20,987 nt of DNA from UBA685 sp049889495. Lineage in GTDB: Bacteria; Pseudomonadota; Alphaproteobacteria; Puniceispirillales; Puniceispirillaceae. Below the pieces are notes generated by a model. It saw only the letters and a list, made by a program, of their open reading frames with translations. It searched no databases and had not been told where the DNA came from. How positions within the stretch are numbered: position 1 is the stretch's first letter; each line of letters begins with the position of its first letter. The translations under genes and the position numbers were made by a program. Below, piece after piece: positions 1 through 7,252 of this stretch. Where the stretch lies: contig JBMHDH010000080.1 in NCBI GenBank assembly GCA_049889495.1, positions 1-20,987 on the forward strand, given 5' to 3'.

Positions 1-485
1 AGAAGTTCAGAAATCCGAAGACCTGTCGCATAAAGCAATTCAAGCCCAGCGGACATCATCAGAGCCATTTCTTCCTCTGGTAATTTTTGGGCGGCCTCTA
101 ATAATCTGATCACCTCTTCTTCGCTAAGAGACGCAGGTAAATGGCTTGTGTTTTTGGGGCTCTCCAGTTGCAAGGTGGGATTATCTTGCCTGATTTTCTC
201 GGCGCATAGATAAGCAAAATATTGCCGCAAGGCACTTAGGCGGCGTGCCGCTGTGCGCGGGGCCACTTGCTGACTATGCCAATGGGCCAGCAAATTTTGC
301 AAATCAGAAACAGACGCTGCGACAAGCGTTGTTTGCTTTGCCACAAGCGCGGCATGGGCATTTTCCAAATCACTTTGATAAGCCGCAATTGTTGCAGAGC
401 TTGCCCCACTTTCAGCGGCAAGAGCGGCCAAAAAATCAGCAATGGAGAAATCAGCTATGCGTGGCTCTGTGATTTGTTTTGCCAT
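1..485 (-). CDS. xerD: Tyrosine recombinase XerD/XerC family, N-terminal part (cut by window edge)
   Basis: Site-specific tyrosine recombinase that, with its partner, resolves chromosome dimers at dif during division. Only the first 161 residues are present; the frame stays open to base 1. The protein starts MAKQITEPRIADF and shows the N-terminal SAM-like core-binding domain (about residues 10-95, with the TAARRLSALRQYFAYL helix). It then enters the catalytic domain, ending in the family hallmark LYATGLRISEL, which carries the first catalytic arginine. The remaining catalytic residues (K, HxxR, H/W, Y) lie outside the window. The ATG shares one base with the stop of the upstream exported-protein gene (TGATG), so translation is probably coupled. 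XerD rather than XerC is inferred from the alphaproteobacterial neighbourhood next to aroK. The family call is secure; the paralogue call is less so. Confidence 0.9.
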   Translation of the reverse strand, partial: MAKQITEPRIADFSIADFLAALAAESGASSATIAAYQSDLENAHAALVAKQTTLVAASVSDLQNLLAHWHSQQVAPRTAARRLSALRQYFAYLCAEKIRQDNPTLQLESPKNTSHLPASLSEEEVIRLLEAAQKLPEEEMALMMSAGLELLYATGLRISEL

Positions 486-2629
486 CAAAGATCAGATAAA
501 TAACGGGCCATCAAATGTGCCTTAATGGCTTCATGTTGAAATGTGTTTGCTGTTTTGACAAGGCCTGCTTGATTAAGAGAGCTTGCCAGTATTTGCAATT
601 CAAGCGGGCTGATATCTGATAAATTATGCGCCCCCATTACCATTGCCGCGACCATCACAGTTTCTGCTCTTTGCCCCTTTTGTGCGGCTTGTTGTAATGC
701 CATCAAACCAGCTTGTGACAGGCTTGCCTGATAAACAGCACCAGATGGCTGATTGTGAAAACGCGCCAACCAATCTGTATCATTATCCAGCTGAGATCCC
801 AATAAAGGCAATAGCGCATCAGCATTAATGGCTAAGGCAGACTCTAATCTTGCTTTGTCTGTTGGGGTTTGATCAGTGCCAGCAGGGGCAGTCAAAGTGG
901 CAATATGGTCTGCCAAGATGACGGCACCACCATCTGTTGGCAAGGGATTGGCTGGCAGGCCAGCCAACGCCATGATCGCCGCATAATCGGATTGCTGTTT
1001 CACATCCAAAGCACTCATCTCAACCAAAGACATGGCTTGACCAAGAAGCGGCGCGTAAAAACCAAGCCATAAAGCCCCGTTACCATCTTGGGCCTCTTGG
1101 CGTATCGCGGATAAGATCATATCCACAAGCTCACGCGCTTCATCTGTGCTGATATCTTCATTGGTGCGAATAGCATGACGCAACGCCAAATATAATTGCA
1201 CAGATGCCACATCCCGATCGGCATCTTGACCTATCTCTTGATCTATCTCTTGGCCTGCCCCTTGATTTGTACCTTGATTTGCACCTGCTTCAAGGCGCCT
1301 TGTCATGGCCATAAGAGGGGTATCAATCGCATCTGTGGAGGCAAGGAAAATCGCATTGGCTTCTGGCAAAGTTAACAGCCCAGCTTGCAGATTTTTGAAC
1401 CCTAATTTTTGGCGTGCCTCATCAGAAAGATAGCGAAGCGCATTGGTGGCTTTGGCATAGCTTGGGTCAAGCTGGTCCAAATGACGCGCTGTGATAGAGA
1501 TATGCGCAGCATCCATCAAAATCACATGCAATATTGACACAGCCTCTGTCTCAGCCATCGCCGCGGCACTGATCGTATCACGCCGCCCCAATAACACATC
1601 AATCAATTCAAAGAATAGATCATCTTCCACAAAACCAGAGGCGCGCAACACATCAGCGGAAAAGGCCGCTCTTGCTTCATCACCTGTTAAAATTTGACAC
1701 ACCAAATTGGTCTTTTGCCATAGAGGATCAAGAGATGATAGCGCTTTATCAGCTGCCTTTTGGCAAGCATCTGCATCATCTCTTTGCATCAAATCATAGA
1801 ATAATTTCCATTCTTTCCATGTGGCCCAGTCATCCGTATCTGGCAATTGGGCTACAATCGCGGCCAAACCATCACTGCGGCCAATGCGTGACAGATAATC
1901 CATGCGCGCGGCCAGCAAAGCGGTCGGGTTATCAGACGCACCCTTTGGTGGCACAGCTTGACGAGCAATCACTTGATAACTCATCTGATGCAGGGCCTTT
2001 GACTGTGATATCTCTGGCGTTTTGGCAATCAACATCAAGGCTTTATCAAGCCCCATGCCGCGCCAAATCCGATTATCAAGCCCATCTAGCTGAAGCGGAG
2101 CATCCGTGATGCCAATCGATGCCAGCCCAACATCCTTAGAAGAGCGACGTGTGATACGCGTTTGACCTAGCTCTGCGGTATCCGCCTCAGCTTCAACTGC
2201 CTCATCATCTGTGTTTGTGGCTTGATCTTGATTCTCAGCAGTTTCTGGCTTGTTTTCTTGCGTGGTAACATCTGCCGCAAGCGGGGCATCAACCTTTTGA
2301 TCTGTCTCTTGCGCATCTTCGTTTTGAGAGGTGCCATTATCAGCCAAAGCATCAAGCGCGGCCGTGATTTCATCCTCGCCCGTTGGATCACCAGCTTGAT
2401 CTTCCCCAGCTTGATCTTCCGTTGAATCAATCACCACAAAGCTAACATTTTCTTCATTGGTGGACAGAACGGTCAGATCAACAGGCTGATCAGCGTTACT
2501 TGCCTGTTTATTGCCAATTTCATTTGTGCCAATTTCATTACTAATCGTCTCATTATCTGATAATTGTGCATTCGCAAGACCAAAAGTCGCAACGATTGGC
2601 ATCATCACCAAGACAGAAAATAAGCGCAT
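485..2629 (-). CDS. Exported acidic protein of unknown function, helical C-terminal region
   Basis: 714 residues, function unknown. Residues 1-21 look like a signal peptide: a short basic start, a hydrophobic stretch, then ANA before Q22. So the mature protein is probably periplasmic or secreted. Residues 22 to about 165 are very rich in D, E, Q, N and T and look disordered. They contain the short repeats EDQAG x2 and NEIG x2. From about residue 168 the sequence becomes regular and helical (for example ALMLIAKTPEISQSKALHQM), continuing to the C-terminus like a helical-repeat scaffold. A second low-complexity insert of five four-residue units ending in Q lies at nt 1225-1284. The gene lies between a 45-residue membrane protein and xerD on the same strand. 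Related alphaproteobacterial genes beside xerD are, as I recall, labelled only as hypothetical or antifreeze-glycopeptide-like, a label based on composition. No enzyme motif is seen. Confidence 0.8.
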   Translation of the reverse strand: MRLFSVLVMMPIVATFGLANAQLSDNETISNEIGTNEIGNKQASNADQPVDLTVLSTNEENVSFVVIDSTEDQAGEDQAGDPTGEDEITAALDALADNGTSQNEDAQETDQKVDAPLAADVTTQENKPETAENQDQATNTDDEAVEAEADTAELGQTRITRRSSKDVGLASIGITDAPLQLDGLDNRIWRGMGLDKALMLIAKTPEISQSKALHQMSYQVIARQAVPPKGASDNPTALLAARMDYLSRIGRSDGLAAIVAQLPDTDDWATWKEWKLFYDLMQRDDADACQKAADKALSSLDPLWQKTNLVCQILTGDEARAAFSADVLRASGFVEDDLFFELIDVLLGRRDTISAAAMAETEAVSILHVILMDAAHISITARHLDQLDPSYAKATNALRYLSDEARQKLGFKNLQAGLLTLPEANAIFLASTDAIDTPLMAMTRRLEAGANQGTNQGAGQEIDQEIGQDADRDVASVQLYLALRHAIRTNEDISTDEARELVDMILSAIRQEAQDGNGALWLGFYAPLLGQAMSLVEMSALDVKQQSDYAAIMALAGLPANPLPTDGGAVILADHIATLTAPAGTDQTPTDKARLESALAINADALLPLLGSQLDNDTDWLARFHNQPSGAVYQASLSQAGLMALQQAAQKGQRAETVMVAAMVMGAHNLSDISPLELQILASSLNQAGLVKTANTFQHEAIKAHLMARYLSDL
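1225..1284 (-). repeat. Five 12-nt tandem units inside the exported acidic protein
   Basis: Five consecutive 12-nt units, each starting CTTG on the plus strand (1225, 1237, 1249, 1261, 1273). They encode the four-residue units GANQ, GTNQ, GAGQ, EIDQ and EIGQ in the minus-strand protein. Units 1 and 2 differ by one base, and units 4 and 5 by one base, so the expansion is fairly young. The repeat sits in a linker of the helical region and keeps the frame. Confidence 0.85.
2391..2420 (-). repeat. Perfect 15-nt tandem duplication (EDQAG x2)
   Basis: Two identical 15-nt units, 2391-2405 and 2406-2420 (plus strand CCAGCTTGATCTTCC), lie inside the acidic N-terminal segment of the exported protein. 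They encode EDQAG twice. Perfect identity indicates recent slippage. Confidence 0.9.
2512..2541 (-). repeat. 15-nt tandem duplication (NEIG-type units)
   Basis: Units 2512-2526 and 2527-2541 share 13 of 15 bases (TGCCAATTTCATT in common). They encode the adjacent NEIG units just after the signal peptide of the exported protein. This is a second, slightly older slippage event in the same gene. Confidence 0.8.
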
Positions 2630-2715
2630 GACAAAGCCCCAATATTACCTTTCACAATGACAGACCCGCCATGTGATTTCTTGTTTCACTCATCCCTCAT
2701 CAAACCGTGACTGGT

Positions 2716-2853
2716 TTAACGCGGCAACTCTTCATTTGGAACGACTTTAGAGACAGTTTTCACTGGCGCTGGTATCTGTACAGATGATAAATAGCCGATC
2801 CCAATCACGCCCAGAAAAACAACCGCCAGAATAACCATAACTGATTTTTTCAT
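2716..2853 (-). CDS. 45-residue single-pass membrane microprotein
   Basis: A short gene of 45 codons plus stop. The product has a basic start (MKKS), one hydrophobic helix at about residues 5-22 (VMVILAVVFLGVIGIGYL), then a short polar tail with IPAP, KTVSKVVPN and a terminal EELPR. It is probably an inner-membrane protein with a periplasmic tail, or an uncleaved signal anchor. A GAGGG sequence lies 6 nt before the ATG as ribosome-binding site. It is the first gene of the minus-strand run leading to the exported protein (86 nt later) and xerD. From memory, small proteins with an IPAP...V...P...R tail occur at this position in other alphaproteobacteria; that supports a real gene but is unverified here. 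Function unknown. Confidence 0.7.
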   Translation of the reverse strand: MKKSVMVILAVVFLGVIGIGYLSSVQIPAPVKTVSKVVPNEELPR

Positions 2854-2883
2854 TTCAGCCCTCGCCTAATCACGTGACACAAA

Positions 2884-2919
2884 TCTCACTTAAAATTCAT
2901 GAGTCTCACTTAAATTTCA
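2884..2919. repeat. Two direct repeats spaced 20 nt (operator-like)
   Basis: TCTCACTTAAAATTCA at 2884-2899 and TCTCACTTAAATTTCA at 2904-2919 differ at one base. The 20-nt period is about two helical turns, so both copies would face the same side of the DNA. They lie 31 nt upstream of the microprotein start codon. An operator for the minus-strand run is possible; no known regulator is recognised. Confidence 0.6.
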
Positions 2920-2921
2920 CT

Positions 2922-2959
2922 AGGTCGCATCACCACCCTGACATCATCTCATGCGACCT
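2922..2959. repeat. Perfect 9-bp inverted repeat with 20-nt spacer
   Basis: AGGTCGCAT at 2922-2930 is the exact inverse complement of ATGCGACCT at 2951-2959. No T-run follows on either strand, so a terminator is unlikely. A two-half-site operator or an RNA stem-loop in a leader are the options. Confidence 0.6.
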
Positions 2960-3148
2960 GAATCATTATAAATGCGATTATAATAGGCGGCCAGCTATGA
3001 GACATGTCCTGCGCTGATGCGCGCAAACCAAATACAGCATCTGTCTTGCGGGTAAATTATGGCCTTAATTGGGCAAAATTGCCAAGAGTTTTCATAAAAC
3101 CAGACGACAAACACAAAAATAAGGGCAAAGATTGACCAAAGCTGGGAC

Positions 3149-3177
3149 TTCCGAAAAGCCATTTGATAGCATATAAA
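3149..3177 (+). promoter_or_regulatory. Candidate sigma70-type promoter of aroK
   Basis: TTCCGA at 3149, a 17-nt spacer and TATAAA at 3172. The -10 box is good and the -35 box weak. It lies about 40 nt before the aroK start. Prediction by eye only. Confidence 0.35.
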
Positions 3178-3218
3178 AATGAAAGATCATTTTTCGTGAA
3201 ACAGGACCCACATACCAG

Positions 3219-3806
3219 ATGACAAATCAGACATCAGATCGTCAGAATGAAGAAAGCACCACAAAAGGCGCCCCAAAAGGGACAGATCAGAAATCAATCA
3301 TGCTGATTGGCCTGATGGGGTCAGGCAAGACCGTCATTGGCAAAATGCTAGCCAATGTGATGAATTGGCCATTTCAAGATTCTGATAAATTGATTGAAGG
3401 TGAGAGCGGTCTGCGCATCACAGATATTTTTGATCTCTATGGCGAAGAAAAATTTCGTGAAATGGAACGCCGCATCATCCTTGCAGAAATAGCAAAGCCA
3501 GGGCATATCCTGTCAGTTGGCGGCGGTGCCTTTTGTCAAAAGCAAATCCAACAGGCCGCCAAATCAGAAATCATCACTATTTGGTTACGGGCAAAGCCTG
3601 AAACTTTGCTTGGGCGGATGGATAATTTATCAACCAGACCCCTATTGGCTGGCCCAGACCCATTGGGGGTTTTGTCGTCTTTGCATGAACAAAGATATGA
3701 AGATTACCAGAAAGCTGATATTATCGTTGATACAGACGGGCTATCACAAAAACAGTCGCTGGATAAAGTGTTTGATGCTTTTACCGCCTATCAATCGGCG
3801 CAATGA
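3219..3806 (+). CDS. aroK: Shikimate kinase
   Basis: Phosphorylates shikimate at the 3-hydroxyl with ATP, the fifth step of chorismate synthesis, in the cytosol. 195 residues. The Walker A loop GLMGSGKT is at residues 31-38. A DSD at 54-56 takes the place of the usual DTD that binds magnesium and shikimate. FREME (79-83) and GGG (101-103) are the substrate-contact motifs, RPLL (140-143) is in the lid, and R159 in HEQRYEDY matches the late substrate arginine. The first 25 residues form a polar, probably disordered extension before the core; the in-frame ATG at 3300 (residue 28) lies too close to the P-loop to be preferred. It heads an operon with aroB 24 nt downstream. The AroK/AroL distinction is not meaningful here. 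Confidence 0.95.
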   Translation: MTNQTSDRQNEESTTKGAPKGTDQKSIMLIGLMGSGKTVIGKMLANVMNWPFQDSDKLIEGESGLRITDIFDLYGEEKFREMERRIILAEIAKPGHILSVGGGAFCQKQIQQAAKSEIITIWLRAKPETLLGRMDNLSTRPLLAGPDPLGVLSSLHEQRYEDYQKADIIVDTDGLSQKQSLDKVFDAFTAYQSAQ

Positions 3807-3830
3807 TAACGATACAAGATTAAAAAACTT

Positions 3831-4946
3831 ATGACGACGCACATGATAACAACAGTTCCTGTCTCATTAGGCGCACGCTCTTATGATATTTTGATTGGCG
3901 CTGGCTTATTGGCTAATGCCCAAAGCCATCTCGCTTCCTTTGTGACTGACCGCCATGTGGTTATTATCGCTGATGGGCATACAGCCCCCCTTTACCAAGC
4001 TGATTTGGCAGATAATCTTATGCCAATTTGCCGCAAAGTGGATTGTTTATCTGTGCCAGCTGGTGAGGCGTCCAAATCACTTGCCACCTTTTCTGCCCTT
4101 ATGGAAGATATTTTGGCCCTTGGCGTGGACAGGCAAACCATCTTGATTGCCCTTGGGGGCGGGGTGATTGGTGATTTGGTGGGCTATGCTGCGGCTAGTT
4201 TATTGCGCGGGGTGCCTTTCATACAGATCCCAACCAGCCTATTGGCACAAGTTGACAGCTCAGTTGGCGGCAAGACAGGCATTAATGCCAAAGCTGGCAA
4301 AAATTTAATTGGGGCGTTTTATCAGCCACAAATTGTGTTGGCTGATACGGCTATTTTAAAAAGCTTGCCAGAACGTGAAATGCGCGCTGGCTATGCAGAG
4401 ATTGTCAAATATGGCTTGCTTGGCGATGCTGACTTTTTTGCCTGGCTAGAGGTTCATGGCAAAGATGTAATTGCGGGTGATCACGATGCCATTCGCCATG
4501 CGGTGATGACAAGCTGTCAGGCAAAAGCCGCGATTGTCGCAGAAGATGAAACAGAAGCTGGCAAACGAGCCTTGTTAAATTTGGGCCATACATTCGCCCA
4601 TGCCTTTGAAGCAGAAGCAGGATATGATGGCAGGTTGTTACATGGGGAGGCCGTCGCAGCTGGCCTAGGGCTTGCCTTTGATTTTTCCACCTCTTTGGGA
4701 CGTGTATCAGGCCAAGATGCTGGGCGCATTAAAGCGCATCTTGCGGCACTTGGCTTGCCATCAAACATGGCCAGCCTGCCAGCAGGTCAAGCAAAGCCAG
4801 ACAGGCTGATCAGCCATATGATGAAAGATAAAAAGACCAAAGATGGCGCCTTAACCTTTATTTTGGTGAATGGCATTGGCGCAGCTGAAGTTGTGAAAAA
4901 TGTGCCACATGATGATGTGATATCATTTTTGGAACAGGCAAGCTGA
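3831..4946 (+). CDS. aroB: 3-dehydroquinate synthase
   Basis: Converts DAHP to 3-dehydroquinate, the second shikimate-pathway step, using NAD and a divalent metal. 371 residues, normal for the family. Seen motifs: PAGEASK (77-83) and GGGVIGD (109-115) for NAD binding, DSSVGGKTGIN (142-152) with the catalytic lysine, and the metal ligands E190 (AGYAEIVKYGL), H253 (LGHTFAHAFE) and H271 (LLHGEAVAAG). It follows aroK by 24 nt, and its TGA overlaps the next gene's ATG by one base (TGATG). AroK and AroB are thus co-expressed although they act at separate steps. The start at 3831 gives the MTTHMITTVPV beginning; M5 at 3843 is a possible alternative. Confidence 0.97.
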   Translation: MTTHMITTVPVSLGARSYDILIGAGLLANAQSHLASFVTDRHVVIIADGHTAPLYQADLADNLMPICRKVDCLSVPAGEASKSLATFSALMEDILALGVDRQTILIALGGGVIGDLVGYAAASLLRGVPFIQIPTSLLAQVDSSVGGKTGINAKAGKNLIGAFYQPQIVLADTAILKSLPEREMRAGYAEIVKYGLLGDADFFAWLEVHGKDVIAGDHDAIRHAVMTSCQAKAAIVAEDETEAGKRALLNLGHTFAHAFEAEAGYDGRLLHGEAVAAGLGLAFDFSTSLGRVSGQDAGRIKAHLAALGLPSNMASLPAGQAKPDRLISHMMKDKKTKDGALTFILVNGIGAAEVVKNVPHDDVISFLEQAS

Positions 4947-6256
4947 TGATGGAAACGCTTTTTGAAATTGGTCTTGCGATCTTATTCCTGATTTTATTAT
5001 CAGCGTTCTTTTCAAGTGCCGAAACAGCTTTGACCGCAGCGTCTGATGCACGCATGCGCCATTTGGCTGGTAAAGGGTCAAAGGATGCGGCCATTGTTGA
5101 ATTATTGCGCAAAGATAAAGACAAATTAATCAGCTCAATTTTGATTGGGAATAACGCTGTTAATGTGTTGGCATCTGCTGTGGCGACATCTGCGGCCTTA
5201 ACGGTCTTTGGTGATAGCGGGCTTGTGCTTGCCACCTTATTTATGACTGTTTTGTTGGTGTTATTTGCTGAAGTTTTACCAAAAACCTATGCTTTTAATC
5301 ACGCAGACAGCTTTGTGCTTCGCATTGCGCGGCCGATCAGATGGCTGGTTATTCTGTTAACGCCCTTTACCATTGCCATTCGCTGGCTTTCCCATGCGGT
5401 GATAGGCCAAGCGGATGACAAACAAACCAATGACAAAGATGATGAACGCGAAGAAGAATTGCGCGGCATGATCGAATTGCATGGTGAAAACACAGATGCA
5501 GAAGGCAGAGAAACAAAAGCCATGCTGTCATCTGTCCTTGATCTTGGTGAGGTGCAAGTGGATGAGATTATGACTCACCGTGCCTCAGTTTCCATGATCA
5601 ATGCCGCAGATGAACCTGAAGATATTTTGCGATTTGTGCTGACATCACCGCATACGCGCCATCCTGTCTATCAAGATAGCCCTGAAAACATCATTGGGGT
5701 GTTGCATGTCAAATCTCTTTTATTGGCATTGCAACAAGCCACACATGCCACAGATATCTCGCAATTGGCCATTAAGGATATTGCCCAAAACCCGTATTTC
5801 ATTCCAGAAACCACAGATCTGTTTGAACAATTACAGGCCTTTCGGAGCCGACGCGAACATTTCGCGCTTGTGATTGATGAATATGGCGCGTTTCAGGGGA
5901 TTGTTACTCTTGAAGATATTCTTGAAGAAATTGTTGGCGATATTGATGATGAAACAGATATCAGCCTGCCAGGATGTGTGCCGCAAAATGATGGCACTTG
6001 GCATGTTGATGGCACTGTGACGATCCGTGATTTGAACCGCACATTAAATTGGTCTCTGCCAGATGATAACGCTGCTACCATTGCGGGGCTCGTGTTAACA
6101 GAATCACGCATCATACCATCAGAAGGTCAGCAATTCCGTTTTTATGACACACGCTTTACGATTTTGGAAAGACAAGGCACAAGGCTGACAAAAATCAAGC
6201 TGGCTGTGGATAGCCGTTCGTCCCATATATCACTAGAGAAAGAAGACGCATCATGA
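4946..6256 (+). CDS. CNNM/CorC (HlyC) family membrane protein with CBS pair
   Basis: 436-residue inner-membrane protein of the CNNM/CorC family, linked in characterised members to magnesium or cobalt efflux. The older label hemolysin is misleading. Residues 1-150 form the CNNM (DUF21) transmembrane domain, with hydrophobic helices near 5-22, 66-84, 91-109 and 131-150, the conserved SSAETALTAAS segment (23-33) and AEVLPKT (108-114). An acidic linker follows, then two CBS domains (about 205-330). The second contains VIDEYGAFQGIVTLEDIL. The C-terminal CorC/HlyC domain covers about 348-425. It is translationally coupled to aroB (TGATG) and shares ATGA with the following DUF2889 gene. The aroK-aroB-CNNM order is common in alphaproteobacteria. 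The transported ion cannot be read from the sequence. Confidence 0.88.
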   Translation: MMETLFEIGLAILFLILLSAFFSSAETALTAASDARMRHLAGKGSKDAAIVELLRKDKDKLISSILIGNNAVNVLASAVATSAALTVFGDSGLVLATLFMTVLLVLFAEVLPKTYAFNHADSFVLRIARPIRWLVILLTPFTIAIRWLSHAVIGQADDKQTNDKDDEREEELRGMIELHGENTDAEGRETKAMLSSVLDLGEVQVDEIMTHRASVSMINAADEPEDILRFVLTSPHTRHPVYQDSPENIIGVLHVKSLLLALQQATHATDISQLAIKDIAQNPYFIPETTDLFEQLQAFRSRREHFALVIDEYGAFQGIVTLEDILEEIVGDIDDETDISLPGCVPQNDGTWHVDGTVTIRDLNRTLNWSLPDDNAATIAGLVLTESRIIPSEGQQFRFYDTRFTILERQGTRLTKIKLAVDSRSSHISLEKEDAS

Positions 6257-6876
6257 GCCTAAGCGATCCTGTTATGCGCCGACCATCCCATCAACGCACC
6301 ATCACCCTTGATGGCTATGCCAGAGACGATGGCCATTATGATATCGAAGCAGAATTACAAGATTTCAAACATCACAGCTTTCCATCGCGTGCCCACGGCC
6401 AGATTGAAAAAGGTCAGGCTTTGCATCATATGAAAGTGCGGGTGACTGTCTCTGAAGAGATGGAAATCATCGCAGCCGAAGCACAAACACTGGCAGGGCC
6501 CTATCATGAATGCCCGCATGGCGCAGGTGCCATTGCAAATCTGGTTGGCAAATCGATCCAACCTGGATGGAAGAAAATCGTTCAAAAAGCGATTGGCGGC
6601 GCACAAGGTTGTACGCATATCACCGAATTAATGGGGCCTGTGGCAACTGTTGCGTTTCAGACCATCTATGGGGAACGTGCCAAACGAAACAGAGAGCTTG
6701 CCGCGCAAAACAGCCCTGAGTCAGCTGATAAGGAATCAGCACCAATGGCGCGCATGCCGTCTATGATGAATAGCTGTTATGCGCTCGCAGAAGGCAATCA
6801 GCCTGCTAATTGGTATTGGGACATCCCGCTAAAGCCAAACCAGGGAAAAGACTATCAGGGAAAAGACACAGAATAA
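6253..6876 (+). CDS. DUF2889 family protein
   Basis: 207 residues, cytosolic, function unknown. The opening RTITLDGYARDDGHYDIEAE (residues 15-34), the middle RVTVSEEMEI and the segment ending CTHITELMGPVATVAFQ (120-136) match the DUF2889 pattern as I know it. C87, H89, C120 and H122 are candidate metal or catalytic residues, but no activity is established. The gene overlaps the CNNM/CorC stop by four bases (ATGA), so it belongs to the aroKB operon. Its C-terminal tail contains a tandem QGKDY/QGKDT duplication (nt 6841-6870), probably not functional. The gene converges on bolA 53 nt away. Confidence 0.8.
   Translation: MSLSDPVMRRPSHQRTITLDGYARDDGHYDIEAELQDFKHHSFPSRAHGQIEKGQALHHMKVRVTVSEEMEIIAAEAQTLAGPYHECPHGAGAIANLVGKSIQPGWKKIVQKAIGGAQGCTHITELMGPVATVAFQTIYGERAKRNRELAAQNSPESADKESAPMARMPSMMNSCYALAEGNQPANWYWDIPLKPNQGKDYQGKDTE
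6841..6870 (+). repeat. 15-nt tandem duplication at the end of the DUF2889 gene
   Basis: Units 6841-6855 and 6856-6870 share the first 12 bases (CAGGGAAAAGAC). They duplicate QGKD in the C-terminal tail, six nucleotides before the stop codon at 6874. Confidence 0.85.
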
Positions 6877-6885
6877 GTCATTGTT

Positions 6886-6926
6886 CCCTTTATGACGCCC
6901 TTTATGACGCCCTTTATCAAAAAGGG
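6886..6926. repeat. 12-nt tandem repeat with hairpin between convergent genes
   Basis: CCCTTTATGACG occurs twice (6886-6897, 6898-6909), followed by a partial third copy. The partial copy joins an inverted repeat, CCCTTT (6910-6915) / AAAGGG (6921-6926), with loop ATCAA. This lies between the DUF2889 stop and the bolA stop. The stem could slow transcription from either side, but there is no downstream T-run, so it is at best a weak terminator. Confidence 0.6.
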
Positions 6927-6929
6927 GCC

Positions 6930-7187
6930 TTATTTCACAATTTTAATGGCAAGGGCATGGATCGGCCCTGCAAGCAAATCGGCCAATTCTTTATTAATCA
7001 TACGGTGGCTGTTAATGCGGCTTTGTCCATCAAAGGCATCTGCGGCAATCATCACATCAAAATGGCTTTCCCCGCCAGCTGGCGCACCCGCATGACCAGC
7101 GTGATGATGGCTGACATCATCCACTTGCAATAAGCGTGGCTGAAACGCCTTTGTGAGGATTGTTTCTATTTCTGTCTTTACAGGCAT
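6930..7187 (-). CDS. bolA: BolA family protein
   Basis: 85 residues from the ATG at 7187. BolA proteins have a KH-like fold and pair with monothiol glutaredoxins to bind an iron-sulfur cluster, acting in iron and cluster homeostasis or as regulators. Visible are the N-terminal helix (PVKTEIETILTKAF), a histidine-rich loop SHHHAGHAGAPAGGESHFDV (26-45), and the family core SRINSHRMI (56-63+), with H61 as the likely cluster-ligand histidine. The chosen ATG has an AAAGAGAT ribosome-binding site at proper distance; an upstream TTG at 7211 would add eight residues but has no support. It is divergent from the J-domain gene, with 65 nt between them. Which BolA subclass it belongs to is not certain. 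Confidence 0.9.
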   Translation of the reverse strand: MPVKTEIETILTKAFQPRLLQVDDVSHHHAGHAGAPAGGESHFDVMIAADAFDGQSRINSHRMINKELADLLAGPIHALAIKIVK

Positions 7188-7216
7188 TTTTATCTCTTTA
7201 GCGTAAGGCAAACGGC

Positions 7217-7244
7217 TTGTTTTAAAATCTTGTCTTCTTATATT
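7217..7244 (+). promoter_or_regulatory. Candidate promoter giving a leaderless J-domain/cobST mRNA
   Basis: TTGTTT at 7217, 16-nt spacer, TATATT at 7239. The -10 box ends only 8 nt before the ATG at 7253, and no purine-rich ribosome-binding site lies between them. If this is the promoter, the message starts at or next to the start codon. Confidence 0.4.
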
Positions 7245-7252
7245 CTATCATC

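Larger units (their letters stand above)
2854..3218. promoter_or_regulatory. Divergent control region between the xerD-side run and aroK
   Basis: 365 nt without a convincing gene. It separates the minus-strand microprotein/xerD run from plus-strand aroK and must hold both promoters. Visible contents are a pair of 16-nt direct repeats 20 nt apart (2884-2919), a perfect 9-bp inverted repeat with a 20-nt spacer (2922-2959), and an AT-rich stretch with TATAAT at 2979. A plausible aroK promoter lies at 3149-3177. No RNA family is recognised. Confidence 0.6.

Noticed and set aside
1672..2109. 145-codon open frame on the plus strand opposite the exported acidic protein
   Set aside because: It lies antisense to a gene with a clear signal peptide and ribosomal context, has no recognisable motif, and its composition mirrors the opposite strand.
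7187..7211. Upstream TTG start for bolA
   Set aside because: It adds eight residues outside the BolA fold and lacks a ribosome-binding site, while ATG 7187 has one.
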